Shown in pieces: positions 10,881 through 22,260 of a stretch of DNA of 64,000 bases. The stretch lies in assembly GCA_920105625.2 (NCBI GenBank), contig OV050030.1, forward strand, positions 33,474,516 through 33,538,515. Direction: 5' to 3'. How positions within the stretch are numbered: position 1 is the first letter of the stretch; each line of letters begins with the position of its first letter. The position numbers and the translations under genes were made by a program. Origin of the DNA: Clusia tigrina (taxonomy: Eukaryota; Arthropoda; Insecta; Diptera; Clusiidae). The notes under the pieces are model-generated. The model worked only from the letters and a program-made list of their open reading frames with translations, had not been told where the DNA came from and made no database searches.

Positions 10881-10897
10881 AATTGCGCCACGGAGGC
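10824..10897 (-). tRNA. tRNA-Asn(GTT), copy 3
   Basis: 74 nt, identical in sequence to copy 1, with complete cloverleaf, anticodon GTT and a T6 run (acttttttaaa) 11 nt downstream on the minus strand. The three tRNA-Asn genes are same-strand copies about 0.95 and 1.23 kb apart. Confidence 0.97.
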
Positions 10898-12480
10898 AGT
10901 TATCACCACCTCGACAAAATTTATATTTCTAATACCCAAGATAAAATATATAATACAAGTCAACAAAAATATATATATTACATATATGTATACTTCTATA
11001 AGATTAAATCATTGTGTGCAATTCTCAACGAGTTCGTACTGAATTGTTTGAGGAGGGAGATTGAGGAACAGCGGGAGGAAACACTTGTTGACTTGTTGTT
11101 GGGCTTGTTTAGTTTCTCCGCGTTTTCACCATTTCTTATCATATTTGCTGACTTTATTTTAATTTATAATATTATTTTTGGTTGCTACTAAAGCGACGTT
11201 AATATACATAAATAGAAAAACAAAAAACTTTTTTTTTTTGGCTACGGAAATGTATTCTGATAACAATTAAAGCAAACATTTATAATTAATAACTAAAGTA
11301 AGTAATAAATTAAAACAAAATATTCATGATAAAAATTCGTGTATGCGTCAATGCGTTGAGTTTTGTTACTGCGCAGGTTGACCTCTAAATCTAAATCCAG
11401 TACGTTGAACCCATTGTGGTCGTAGTCAGTTCTATAGTGAAGCAAGCTCACTGTTCACAGGGCCTGTTCAATCTATATAGTGTCTTGCGATGTCTTTCTT
11501 CTGTGAAGCTATTGCGCTGGTATATTTGTACGAAGTTGTTTTTCAACTACCACAAGAAGGTATGTATACCTGCCACGCCTCCTTGCATGTATATACACTA
11601 CAACACACTTAAAATAACATTCCGAGTAATTTTGATCTTGTCCGTCTGCCCGTCTGCCCGTCTGCCCGTCTCTGGCCACTTTTTTATCACACCATTAGAG
11701 ATATCCAAATGAAACTTTGTAAAATTATAGCTTCGACCATAAGACAGAACCAGCTAGCTGTTGGACCTGTTTCGGCGAAGTCCACGGCTACCTCCCTTAT
11801 ATGCAACCGTAGGCATTTATTTCTTAAAATGATTATAACTACGGTTCAATTGATTGTATATTGCCACAATTTGGCAGTTCTGTTGATCTTGGTTCCACTA
11901 AAGACGGCGGTATATACTTACTGACACGCCTACTATTAACTTAAGGTCCTACAATAGCCTATTTATAACTTAACACCTATAAAACACTTACGGGCGACAT
12001 TTTATAGAAAGCAGTATTTAAACATTATAAACCCATCTGCTGAATATTGGATTTATCAGATAGAGGACACGCCCATTTTCCTTTTGTGACTATAATTAAA
12101 ATGAGCTTAACTATGGTTTTAATTAAGACATACAATAAATTTGGGTAACAATATACATTAGCTCCTTCATAGTGTGCATATGGGCAGATTATCATTATTG
12201 CCCCGCCTACAATTAATCAAAAATCATTACTAGGTCCCTATAGAAGATTCAGCAACGAAGATTCAGATAGAGAAGTTTCACACGAGGGTTCAGCGAACAA
12301 GTGTAAAACAACACACAAAAAGGGCGGGTTATTTGCATAGCCACGCCTACTATTAACGTATTTTTATTACTTACGATCTATACAAAATTTCTGAACCAAA
12401 CTGATATGAACCAAGATTGGTGGATTAGATAAAGAAACACGTCTCCCCCTCACATAGAACTTTGGGAACCCCATTAACAA
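10898..12480. repeat. Interspersed repeat region without genes
   Basis: From about 11560 the sequence carries recurring modules typed by 'ccacgcctactattaac', 'attactaggtcccta' and 'cacgcccattttc', each several times and diverged. Similar modules occur near 13010-13110 and 42040-42530. A (tctgcccg)-type triplet repeat sits at 11643-11670. Open frames here are not protein-like. It is probably a decayed non-coding transposable element family; its class is unknown. Confidence 0.5.
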
Positions 12481-12484
12481 TTAC

Positions 12485-12995
12485 CTTCAGATCCTAATGA
12501 TGATATATGAATGAATGATGGTGATACATGAATGAATGATGATGATGTATGAATGAATGATGATATATGAATGACTAATTATGATATATGAATGAATCAT
12601 GATGATGCAGGAATGAATGATGATGATAAATGAATGATTAATGAAATAGGATCGATTAGATATAGGAACATGTCTCCCTCACATATAATCAGCTTTGGGA
12701 ACCCCATTTACAATTACCTTAGATCCTAATGATGATGTATGAATGAATAATGATGATGCATGAATGAATAATTTTGATATATGAATAAATAATGATGATA
12801 TATCAATTATTAATGATATATGAATGAATAACGATGGTATATCAATTATTAATGATGATATATGAAAGGATGATGAAGATATAGGAATGAATAAAGATGA
12901 TATATGAATGAATAAAGATGATATATGAATGAATGATGATTATATATGAATGCTTAATGATGATATATGAATTATTAATGATGTCATGTGAATGA
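12485..12995. repeat. Degenerate (TGAATGATGATATA) satellite
   Basis: Irregular tandem repeat of gatgatatatgaatgaat-like units. It is interrupted at about 12650-12725 by a second copy of the unique block 'ctttgggaaccccat…caattacctt…agatcctaatgatgat', first seen at 12460-12500. So block plus satellite was duplicated together. Confidence 0.85.
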
Positions 12996-13829
12996 TTTTC
13001 GGTAGGTCCATACTAGTCAAGCCCACAATTAACCAATATTCATTACTCGGTCCAAGATTCATCAATGAAAATATACATGCTAGTATAAAACAAAAAATGG
13101 GCGGGGCACTGGAATCTCATGCATACATATATAGTATTTTATATACACGAAAGATAAAGATTGAAAATCCATGATGAAATTGCATAAGGCGCGATCATAT
13201 AATGAAAAACCAACACGGGTTTTGTGACCTTACTGTGGGTCTCGAGGCAGACCGGGTTGAAATTCAAAAGATCAATCTGAGATTACCAAAATTACCACTC
13301 CTAAGAATTGCACTAATAACTAAGAACTGTACGAAATGAAGGTCTAAAAAATATATATGTACATATAGTATATTTCAATGACAGTAATATATCCGAGTAG
13401 TTAATAAATAATCTCAAACAGGACTTCACAACAACACAAGTGGACCTAACGCAAGAGGCCGCAATGGCCGATATATTGGGAGATTAAACTAAACAATTGG
13501 TTATATAGCTCAATACCTAGGAACTAATGTTTCATACGGAAACAGACCTTCCCTAGGTTTAATGAAACTAACTAATTGTGTTTCTGTAAAATTGAATATA
13601 AAGATTGGAAATGTTTTGTTCGGATTCTCAGAATTTTAAACATAAATGGATGGAAAGAATGTAAATGAGAACACACAAAATTTAAATAAACTAAATCACC
13701 AAATATCAGGCTGTATATATAGAACGATTCAAATAAGGACCAGCGGATGGAGGGGTTTGATAAAAAAATCGGTAGTATTTTATTTATTTATTTACAAAGT
13801 GAATAATAAAAATGAATTCTTATTATACA
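12996..13829. other. Repeat-derived spacer, no gene
   Basis: 13005-13110 repeats the modules of the 11.5-12.4 kb region. 13170-13640 is unstructured. Short frames at 12992-13174 and 13646-13834 lack protein character. Confidence 0.4.
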
Positions 13830-14594
13830 ACTAAAATTTAAGGAGCACTAGCTGCCAGGGCTTTCAGCTCGCTTTGTTAAAATACGTATTATATGAAAAT
13901 AGTCTACTGTAAAAGTGATTATACGAGTATAAGTGACGCTAAATAACCTTAATCAGCTGAGATTCACACAGGAACTGGAAGATGTTGTGGATATTGCAGA
14001 CAGTTGGTTCTTGTAACAAAACTGATGGCGGTATATCTTTAAATAAATTTAAACGTATGCTGTCAAGTTGCGGGCAGTTGTCTAAAATGTGTGTAACAGA
14101 CGCAATTTCAACGTTGCATGATGGGCACACCAATGCATTGGAACCGCTGAGTAAATGACCGTGAGTGAGCAAAGTATGGCCAAGACGCAATCGAACAAAA
14201 GTTTTTAGTTCATTGCATTTGCTGGTGGCAGAGTATATTGGTTTGATACTGTGCGGATTAACACTAGAGTAATGTCGACTTCTGTCAGTACAGTTGTTAA
14301 CATTTGTTATGAAACGAAAGAAATCGTTGGTTAAAAAATTTTCGTGCGTGAGTGGTTCTCTAAGGGCCAGTTTGGCTCTCTCGTCGGCTAGTTCGTTGCC
14401 GTTGATGCCCGTATGTCCTGGAATCCACATAATCTTCAGTTTGGAAGAGTGTTGTATTAACTTGTCCCGTATAGAAGATATGACAGGATTTTTGTTAGTG
14501 ATGTTCAATATAGCTGCAATAGTAGATTTACTGTCCGTACAGATGATGAATTTACCCTTGGTGACTGATGAGTAATCGGTAGTAATTTCCTTTA
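13830..14594 (-). mobile_element. I-like non-LTR retrotransposon, RNase H and 3' end
   Basis: The minus strand is open from the MITE junction to the stop at 13939. It encodes an RNase H domain with FIICTDSKSTIAAI (catalytic D), WIPGHTGINGNELADERAK (the H…GN.LAD block), then the I-type tail (FVRLRLGHTLLTHGHLL, a CPSC motif, VTHILDNCP). The 3' UTR (with gccagggctt) extends to about 13830. The upstream catalytic part is missing because the fragment is 5'-truncated near the MITE insertion. The frame is intact over about 217 codons, so the insertion is relatively young. The predicted N-terminal 29 residues of the open frame belong to the MITE, not to the retrotransposon. Confidence 0.85.
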
Positions 14595-15109
14595 CCCTAC
14601 GTCTCCACGGGCAATTTTTGATGGCATAACATCTGTCAAAATCGATTGCAATGGTTGGCAATATTTTAATGGTGGGCATTGCGATGTTATGCCATTGTCA
14701 TTTTGAAAATGCCGTCAAGCAATCTAGTTCGCTGTGCCCACGCTTGAAACAATTTTTTATTTATACGATGAAGAGGAAAAAAGAAGGAAACTGAAATTCT
14801 GGGTGAATCCTTTATTACAAAGAATGCAAATGCACAGTCTCCATTCATTTTAGCGTTTTTATTAATTTAATAGATGCGGTAAAACGAAAATGTCCGACGA
14901 TGCTTCCACTGTGAGCGTCACGAAAAAATGAAAAAAGGCTGTCAAACAAACAAAATGACAACTGATTGCAACACAGCAGGTTGGCAATTTATGGCATAAA
15001 ATATTTCATAACATAAATTGCCAACATGAAGCAATTTGGAGTCTCCATTGGCAATTTGATTGAAATTGCCAATGGCATGCCATCAAAAATTGCCCGTGGA
15101 GACGTAGGG
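14595..15109. mobile_element. Harbinger-type MITE with TTA target duplication
   Basis: Terminal inverted repeats begin cccTACGTCTCCACGGGC at 14595 and are mirrored at 15109, with about 35 bp of near-perfect match including the aatttttgatggcat block. The element is flanked by TTA on both sides (14592-14594 and 15110-15112), the target duplication typical of PIF/Harbinger. Subterminal 'ttggcaat/attgccaa' words recur. It is 515 bp with no transposase, so non-autonomous. It landed at the 5' end of the I-like fragment. Confidence 0.8.
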
Positions 15110-15159
15110 TTAAATAATAGAAAAATGATTCTGTTAAAAAAAAACAAAAAGTTGTCTTA

Positions 15160-15233
15160 TGGCCCATGGGGGGATCGAACCCACGACCTTCGCGTTATTA
15201 GCACGACGCTCTAACCAGCTGAGCTAATGGGCC
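15160..15233 (-). tRNA. tRNA-Ile(AAT)
   Basis: 74 nt on the minus strand, beginning GGCCCATTAGCTCAGC with a 7-bp acceptor stem closing on ATGGGCC and discriminator A. The anticodon loop CTAATAA gives anticodon AAT. A box TAGCTCAGCTGG and B box GGTTCGATCCC are present. One oddity: T stem GTGGG faces CCCCC, leaving a U-C mismatch at the second pair. T-rich terminator runs (ctttttgtttttttttaac) follow. The Harbinger MITE ends 50 bp downstream. Confidence 0.93.
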
Positions 15234-15807
15234 ACATATAAGTTTTTTGCTAAAATGCTTACATAAACATGGAAAAATATATTCTCACATTTCTGCGCAC
15301 AGTAAATACAGCAGTAATTTAACGGAAAAGATATGCAGGTAAAGACACACTTGAAATTGACGTTGTCAGACTGGGCTGGAATTACGTTAATATTGGTTTA
15401 ACATAGTACATGCGATTATTAATAAAGTCTACCTACCTGTCTACACAGATAGTATGTATGTATGTCTGTATATATTGCAGCGACCAATAGAAAAACAACA
15501 ACAAACGGGAAAATACCCATTCTAGGCATTTGCGCTCCGTGTTGCCAGATGACGTATTCCTTACTTTATTTATTTTCTTACTCTCCTCGAAACCCCTAAA
15601 ATCTCTCTTGCTCTTGACAACCAAAAATAATAGAAACCAGAGAACATATTCTTGTAAACTATCTACATATCATTCTTTATTAACAACGTACCCCTACAAC
15701 TGATATACATACGTATGCACATAGTATATATGCATTCATATGTATGTATGTATATTATAGCTGTGTAATTATGGCTTATATGATCAATGTATAAATATAT
15801 TACTTCT
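15234..15807. other. Intergenic, nothing firm
   Basis: The stretch shows tatgtatg microsatellite patches (15450-15475, 15735-15755). A minus-strand AATAAA at about 15678-15683 could serve the candidate gene that follows. Confidence 0.4.
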
Positions 15808-16172
15808 TTAGTGGATTGAGCTATTTCCGTCCGTGTGAATAATTTTTACGCCCACCATTCGATTGCCATAGGAATAAAATCGGACACCACATCTACCTCT
15901 CATTTGGTACTGCCGCTTTACTGCAGTAGCAACCAGACTATCATCGTGCATAATTGCAAGGTGACATCCTACTGTGTACGATATATATTAGAAATTTATA
16001 TATATTAAAAATTCATATACTGTACAAAATTCATTTAGGCTCAATTGCTCATCAGCTAGTAAGGTTGTTTTATTTACAAAAGAATTTATCGTAATTCATA
16101 TTTATTCTTTCTAACATATTCACTTTTCCCACGGCGTTTCCACAGGCCTTTACCTGCTAATGATATTGCCAT
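15808..16172 (-). CDS. Candidate small two-exon gene, about 60 aa
   Basis: The minus strand has an open exon 15971-15808 ending in TAA, preceded by a good acceptor (cgtacacag|ta). It encodes GCHLAIMHDDSLVATAVKRQ, then MRGRCGVRFYSYGNRMVGVK and a short tail. Upstream, a donor gcag|gtaaag at 16154/16153 ends a frame containing SGPMAISLA. Splicing out 182 bp joins the two frames in phase (G|TA, Val). From the ATG at 16172 the product is about 60 aa. The frame stays open upstream to 16241 with a hydrophobic run (IFLCYLLGSIFLSIAILSG) that could be a membrane segment if an earlier exon exists. No family is recognised. The phase match could be luck; a poly(A) signal lies about 125 bp downstream. Confidence 0.4.
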
Positions 16173-16241
16173 AGGACCACTTAAAATAGCTATGCTCAGA
16201 AAAATAGATCCAAGTAAATAACAAAGAAAAATGTTCTCACG

Positions 16242-17935
16242 TCACACCGCCACATAAACGCACGCACTCACACACAAATGCACAGGCATTCACACCCAAA
16301 TGTACAAACATTCAGTATAGCACGGCGAAAAATTAAATATTATTTACATTCAGCCAGTGGCGTCTGATGCCGCTATCGTTATTTGTGGCCTTCTCACTTT
16401 TCCTGGCTGCCTGTTAATTTTGCTTAAGTGTTTGTTGCTCTTTTTAAGTGTTCCTCCTTTAGTAGTGTAATTTGGCGTTATAGTACCCTAAGAGTATTCG
16501 GTAGGAAATAAGTAAGCAATGCACCAACCAGTAAAGGAGGAAGAATCACTCTGTTTGATGAGAAGTAGCGTCGAAGAGTTTCACCATTTGCTCTTTGCAA
16601 ATTTGCGAAATCATATTTCAGCTTGTTGTTGTTTAGGGTGCTGCGTAGTGGTAATAATCAGAGATTTTTTAATCGTATGATTTGTCTAACAAAGAGACAA
16701 AAATAATTTCATTTAAGCGATAACGGTTTTAAGAGTTTCCTTGTTCCAGCTTTTATTGAATCCAATTTTTAATTGTATGTATAATTTGTCTAACAAAGAG
16801 ACAAAAATAATTTCATTTAAGCGACAACGGTTTTAAGAGTTTCCTTTAATCGATCTCTTCGGTGCTTATTGAGGTAGGTGACGAATCGCATTTTTCTCAC
16901 TTTTTATTGAACCCAGCTCTTCAGCGTGTATTGACACAGTTCCAAGCGTTGTTTTCTCAGCAATTTCTGGCTGAGTGTATAAAAATTAGATGGAAATAGA
17001 TATGAACACAATGAGAAGCGTGGTAAACAGAAATGTTTGCCTATTGTGCCAAATGCGGTTAGAGACAGGGGCGAATTATGATAGTCAAAAATAAGGCATA
17101 CACACATTCATTCATTCGTACCACACACACATCTATACAGCCTATCTCACGTACAACACACATGCATATACATACGCACACTTTACATGCAGCAAATTAA
17201 AGTTTTATATGCGGCATATCAAAAACCAGTTTCTGAACGACAACTTATGAAGAAGAAGAAATGGAAACTGAGGACTTCAGGCTCAGCAAGGAGTGTGAAG
17301 CTACAGAGCGACTGCATATGCGGTAGTGACGTCAATTTTTATAGAAATAACCGGTTATAGGTGAATACGGGTTTACCGTCGTAACACAGCGAATTAACTG
17401 AACCGTTTATTTTTAAAATGTTTCAAAATAAAATAAATAAAAATATTGAAAGGTATCAAATTGTTTTCTTACCAATATATTTATTATTATTATATATTTA
17501 TTTAGAATAAAGAAAATAGATTATAATTCAGTGCACATTTTTTGTTTAATATTTTTGTGGAGCACAAAATTATTTAACAAAAATATAAGTATCAAATTTT
17601 TTTTTACTAATGTATTTATTAAGAATGAAGAAAGTTCTGACAGCAAGTGCTCTTTTTCTTTTGTATAATAATAATTGTATTATAATTTTTTACTTATAAT
17701 AAATAAATAGAATGAAGAACTTCTAATTAATTCAGTGCGATTTTTTATAAAATCCCTTTTTAAGTACAAAGGAATTAAGAAATCTGGAAATGCATCCAGA
17801 TACCCAAACAATTTATCCAAATTGAAGCTAAGAAAATACATAAGGATCCATCTTGGGCACACATAGATCACATATAAATATGTATTTGGGGGACGAACCT
17901 GCCCACTTTGCAACTACCACACACTAACAGTGGTA
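16242..17935. other. AT-rich spacer with a 104-bp tandem duplication
   Basis: The block 'atttgtctaacaaagagaca…cggttttaagagtttcctt' occurs at about 16678-16741 and again at about 16783-16846. A cacaca run lies at 16255-16300. The rest, including AT-rich 17400-17700, shows no gene. A 77-codon frame at 17680-17913 was considered and not accepted. Confidence 0.6.
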
Positions 17936-19293
17936 ACAAAAATCTATTTAAGCACTATTTGAACCACTCATGCAATTACTCATTCAATCATTCATTCAAG
18001 CACTCATACAATGAATCAATTAATCACTCATTCAATCACTCATTCAATCACTCATTCAATCACTCATTCCATCACTCATTCAGTCACTCATTTAAACACC
18101 CTTTGCACCACTCATGCAAATACTCATTTAATCACGTTTTGCACTACTAATGCAATTACTCATTTAATCACTCATTCAAGCATTTATTTAACCACTTATT
18201 CAACCCCTCATTTAAGCACTCTTTGAACCACTCATTTAACCACTTATTCAACCACTCATACAACCATCCATTTAATCACTTCGAAGCACTCATTTAATCA
18301 CTCTTTAAAGTACTCATGCAATTACTCATTCAATCACTCATTTATGAAACTCTTTGAACCACAAATTTAACCACTTATATAACAAATCATGCAATCAACT
18401 ATTTAATCACTTTTTGAAGCAGTATTTCAATCACTCTTTGAACTACTCACGCAATTACTCATTCAATTACTTATTCAATCACTCATTCAACCAATCATTT
18501 AATCACTCTTTGAACCACTTATTCAACCACTCATACAATCAACTATTTAATCACTCTTTGAAGCACTCATTAAATCACGCTTTGAACTACTCATTCAATT
18601 ACCCATTCAATTACTCATTCAATCACTCATTCAACTACTCATTTAATCACTCTTTGAACCACTATTTCAACCACTTTTTCAACCACTCATACAATCAACT
18701 ATTTAATCACTCTTTGAAGCACTCATTAAATCACGCTTTGAACTACTCATTCAATTACTCATTCTATTACTCATTCAATGACTCATTCAACCACTCATTT
18801 AATCACTCTTTGAACCACTCTTTGAACCACTCTTTGAACCACTTTTTCAACCACTCATATTACCAACTATTTAATCACTCTTCGAAACACTCATTCATCT
18901 TCATTCCCCCGTGATTTGATCTGGACTGTATTATATATTGTATGTATTGTATATGTATTGGCTAGCGACTTCGTTTACGTTAATGGGCAATTACTCATTC
19001 AATCACTCATTCAACTACTCATTTAATCACTCTTTGAACCACTCTTTCAACCACTTTTTCAACCACTCATACAATCAACTATTTAATCACTCTTTGAAGC
19101 ACTCATTAAATCACGCTTTGAACTACTCATTCAATTACTCATTCTATTACTCATTCAATGACTAATTCAACCACTCATTTAATCACTCTTTGAACCACTC
19201 TTTGAACCACTCTTTGAACCACTTTTTCAACCACTCATATTACCAACTATTTAATCACTCTTCGAAACACTCATTCATCTTCATTCCCCCGTG
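17936..19293. repeat. 12-bp minisatellite (aatcactcattc)
   Basis: Array of 12-bp units such as aatcactcattc, with variants (tttgaaccactc, aactattt). A block of about 378 bp is duplicated inside it: the non-repetitive segment with gtgatttgatctggactg and gcgacttcgtttacg appears at about 18910-18988 and again at about 19290-19370. The unit length produces long His/Asn/Ser-rich open frames that are artefacts. Confidence 0.95.
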
Positions 19294-19949
19294 ATTTGAT
19301 CTGGACTGTATTATATATTGTATGTATTGTATATGTATGTATTGGCTAGCGACTTCGTTTACGTTAATGGGCATTCGATTACGTAAATTCTGGGGCATTT
19401 GAAGTGTATCTTGTATGAGTAACACACAATTATAATAGAGTAAACTATCGCACTGCCTTAAGTTTCCATGTACAAAACCGATTTCTAAGTAATCTGGGTA
19501 GAGCTCAGAAGTCATTTGGGGCACGCAGGATTTCCTGCCATTCCCAGCGAATGTCATCATCATTGGTGCAATCCACAAGCACACTCACACACCAACCAAA
19601 CACATTAAACGCCCTCAGAATTGCCACAAATGTGCCTATTTAACGTCTTTCTACTCGCATTCGATTGTAAAAGAGCAGCACGGAGTGTTTGCGGCATCTT
19701 TTATTTGACTTTTTTGTGCCTTTCACGTGCCAGTTTCGGTCCTACCGCGCCGGAAGGTAAGGTAAGAGATGAAACTGTGATGAAATTGGCGCGTTAGCAA
19801 GCAAAGCGGTGGTTGATGCCATTTTCCATGACTAACTCAGTGCCAGTTTACGCGTTTGTGGCTTCCTTTAAAGGGTTTGTGTAGAACTTTGCCACTGCAG
19901 TCTCAACCGCGTTAAATGCTGCTCTCGTAACTTCAATTATGCTGCTGGG
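19294..19949. other. Spacer between minisatellites, nothing recognised
   Basis: The sequence is moderately GC-rich and unique after the second copy of the duplicated block. A 109-codon minus-strand frame at 19255-19584 begins in the array and has no recognised domain. Confidence 0.4.
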
Positions 19950-21045
19950 AAATTGTCGACTTTTCCAGTTCGCACCGCACTTTGTGCCGCACTTAATACC
20001 TCAGTCTACAACGCACTTTGTACCGCTCTTTGTAGCGCTCTTTGTAGCGCTCTTTGTAGCGCTTTTTGTAGCGCTCTTTGTAGCGCTCTTTGTACCATAC
20101 TATGAACCGCACTTTGTACCGCTCTTTGTACTTCACTTTATACCGCACTTTGTACCGCTCTTCGCACCGTACTTTGTACCGCTCTTTGCACCTCACGTTA
20201 TACCGCACTTTGTACTGCTCTTTGTACCATACTTTGTGCCGCACTTTGTACCGCTCTTTGTACCATACTTTGTACCGCACTTAGTACCTCAGTTTATAAC
20301 GCACTTTGAACCGCTCCTTGTACCATACTTTGTGCCTCTCTGGGTATTATACTATACCGCACTTTGTACCGCACTTTGTACCGCACTTTGTACCGCACTT
20401 TGTACTGCAATTAGTACTGCTCTTTGTACCATACTTTGCACCGCACTTTGTCCTACACTTAGTACCTTAGTTTATAACGGACTTTGCACCTCTCTTTGTG
20501 CTATACTTTGCATTGGACTTTGTACTGCACTTTGTACCGCACTTTGTAGTGATCTTTGTACTATACTTTGCATTGCACTTTGTGCCGCTCTTTGTACTAT
20601 ACTTTGTACCGCACTTAGTACCTCAGTTTATAACGCACTTTGCACCGCTTTTTGTACCAAAGTTTGCACCTCTCTTGGTATTATACTATACCGTACTTTG
20701 TGCCGCACTTTGTACTGCTCTTTGTACCATATTTTGTGCCGCATTTTGTACCGCAGTTTGTACCGCAATTGGTACTGCTCTTTGTACCATACTTTGCACC
20801 GCACTTTGTATCACACTTTGTTCCGCACTTTGTTCCGCACTTTGTATTTACCATACTTTGACCTCACTTTGTACCGCACTTTGTACCGCACTCTATACCG
20901 CTCTTTGTACCGCACTTAGTACTTCAGTTTTTAACCCACTTTGCACCTCTCTTTGTACTATACTTCGCATTGGACTTTGTACCGCACTTTGTACCGCTCT
21001 TTGTACCGCTCTTTGCAACGCACTTTGTACCGCACTTTCTACTCC
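19950..21045. repeat. 12-bp minisatellite (gcactttgtacc)
   Basis: Tandem array of gcactttgtacc, with the variant gctctttgtacc or gctctttgtagc. Open frames of up to 326 codons (periodic FVPHFVPLFV or CTALCTAL) exist in several frames on both strands, as expected from a stop-free 12-mer. No start context, splice sites or codon bias suggest expression. Confidence 0.95.
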
Positions 21046-22260
21046 TATCATCTGGGTCTGTCTTTTGAATAGTTGGCAACGCTGACTTGTGTGTGGCTGG
21101 TGCGTGGGGGCGTATGAGCAATTGTCAAATTTTGTATTTATTTATTTATTATTCCAGCGTTGATGGAAACGCGAAGTCGTTGCTTGTGTGTGGGCGCACA
21201 TGTGCGGGACTCGTCATTTCCTTCCTTGCTGACTGTTTGCCGGGCTGCTCCCACCTCAGTTCACTAACAATGCGGAGCTACCTTCTTGCGCGGGCTGTCA
21301 CTGAAGATTTCATTGTCCTACTGTGTCGTGGGGTGTGCTGGCGTTGGACTGGATTCGGTTGGGTTTCGGTTTCGATGTGCTGTGCCGTGCTGAGCTGAGC
21401 TGTGCTGCGGTTACACTGCTGCAGTGCGGCTGGCATTCGCTTCGGTTTGCGCTTCATTCAGTTTCAGTTCGGTTTGCTCCGCTCGGCATTTATTGATGCC
21501 AATGTGGAGCCTTGTTCCTTTACATTTTTTGTGTGTGCTTTGCAGTGTTTTGTGTTCGTCCTTTCGTATCTGTTTGCGCTGCGCTGTGCTGTGCTGTGCT
21601 GTGCTGTTCTCTGCCGTGTTGTTCGTCGTACGTGCGTTCGTACATTTGCAGTCAGTAGTGCTGGCTGCGAGGATCGCAATTGTAGCGCAGTTACGATTTG
21701 GCTCTTGTGCGACTAACAACACGCTCACGGACGGAGCAGTTAGTGTCGGGGTGTACGGAAAGCGAGTCGTGTATTTTTGGTTTTTCCTTTTCGTTGCCTC
21801 GCATGTGAAATGTAAATATTTTTAAAAAATTTGTGTATTTTGCTGCCTGCCTCACTCCGCGCTGGAGGTGCCACTTCCGTTTCGTGGCATCTCATTTTAA
21901 AACCGTCGCATGTGAAGGCAAATCCGCGCTCTTCTTGTGTTTCACTGTGCGGAGTCGTGTGCTTCACTAGCATTGGGATGCACTTCTAAGTGCAGCAGTG
22001 CTTAAGTGCTTCGATTTTAAGCGGAAAAAATCGCTCGCATCCGGCTGCCTCAGCATGATTGGGGTGCAACTTTAAAGCGCTTGCAAATCATTGCAAATTT
22101 ATGGCAACTTTCAACGCAGTCTCCGTGGCGCGCGCCTTTTCTTGCGAAATTTTTCTGATTTATTTACCAGGATGTGGCGCCGCTGGGTTGTTGTTGCTGG
22201 TGCTGGTGCTGGTGCTGTTGCTGGTGCTGGTGCACTCCAAATACAATTTTAAGTAGCATC
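21046..22260. promoter_or_regulatory. GC-rich unique block, possible promoter and 5' leader
   Basis: This is the most GC-rich unique DNA in the first half, with gctgtgctgtgctg and ggtgctggtgctgg runs (21580-21605, 22190-22230) and possible initiator words (ttcagtttcagttcgg at 21457; gcagtcagtag at 21647). Several overlapping frames are open but none shows protein character. It could be the first non-coding exon or promoter of the plus-strand gene whose coding starts at 32450; that link is inference. Confidence 0.3.

Noticed and set aside
17680..17913. 77-codon minus-strand frame with aromatic-rich sequence
   Set aside because: Lies in AT-rich DNA, no splice or promoter signal, and the end is homopolymer-like.
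19939..21085. Frames of 195-326 codons rich in F, V, P or C, T, A, L
   Set aside because: Pure products of the 12-bp repeat; no start context, splice sites or codon bias.
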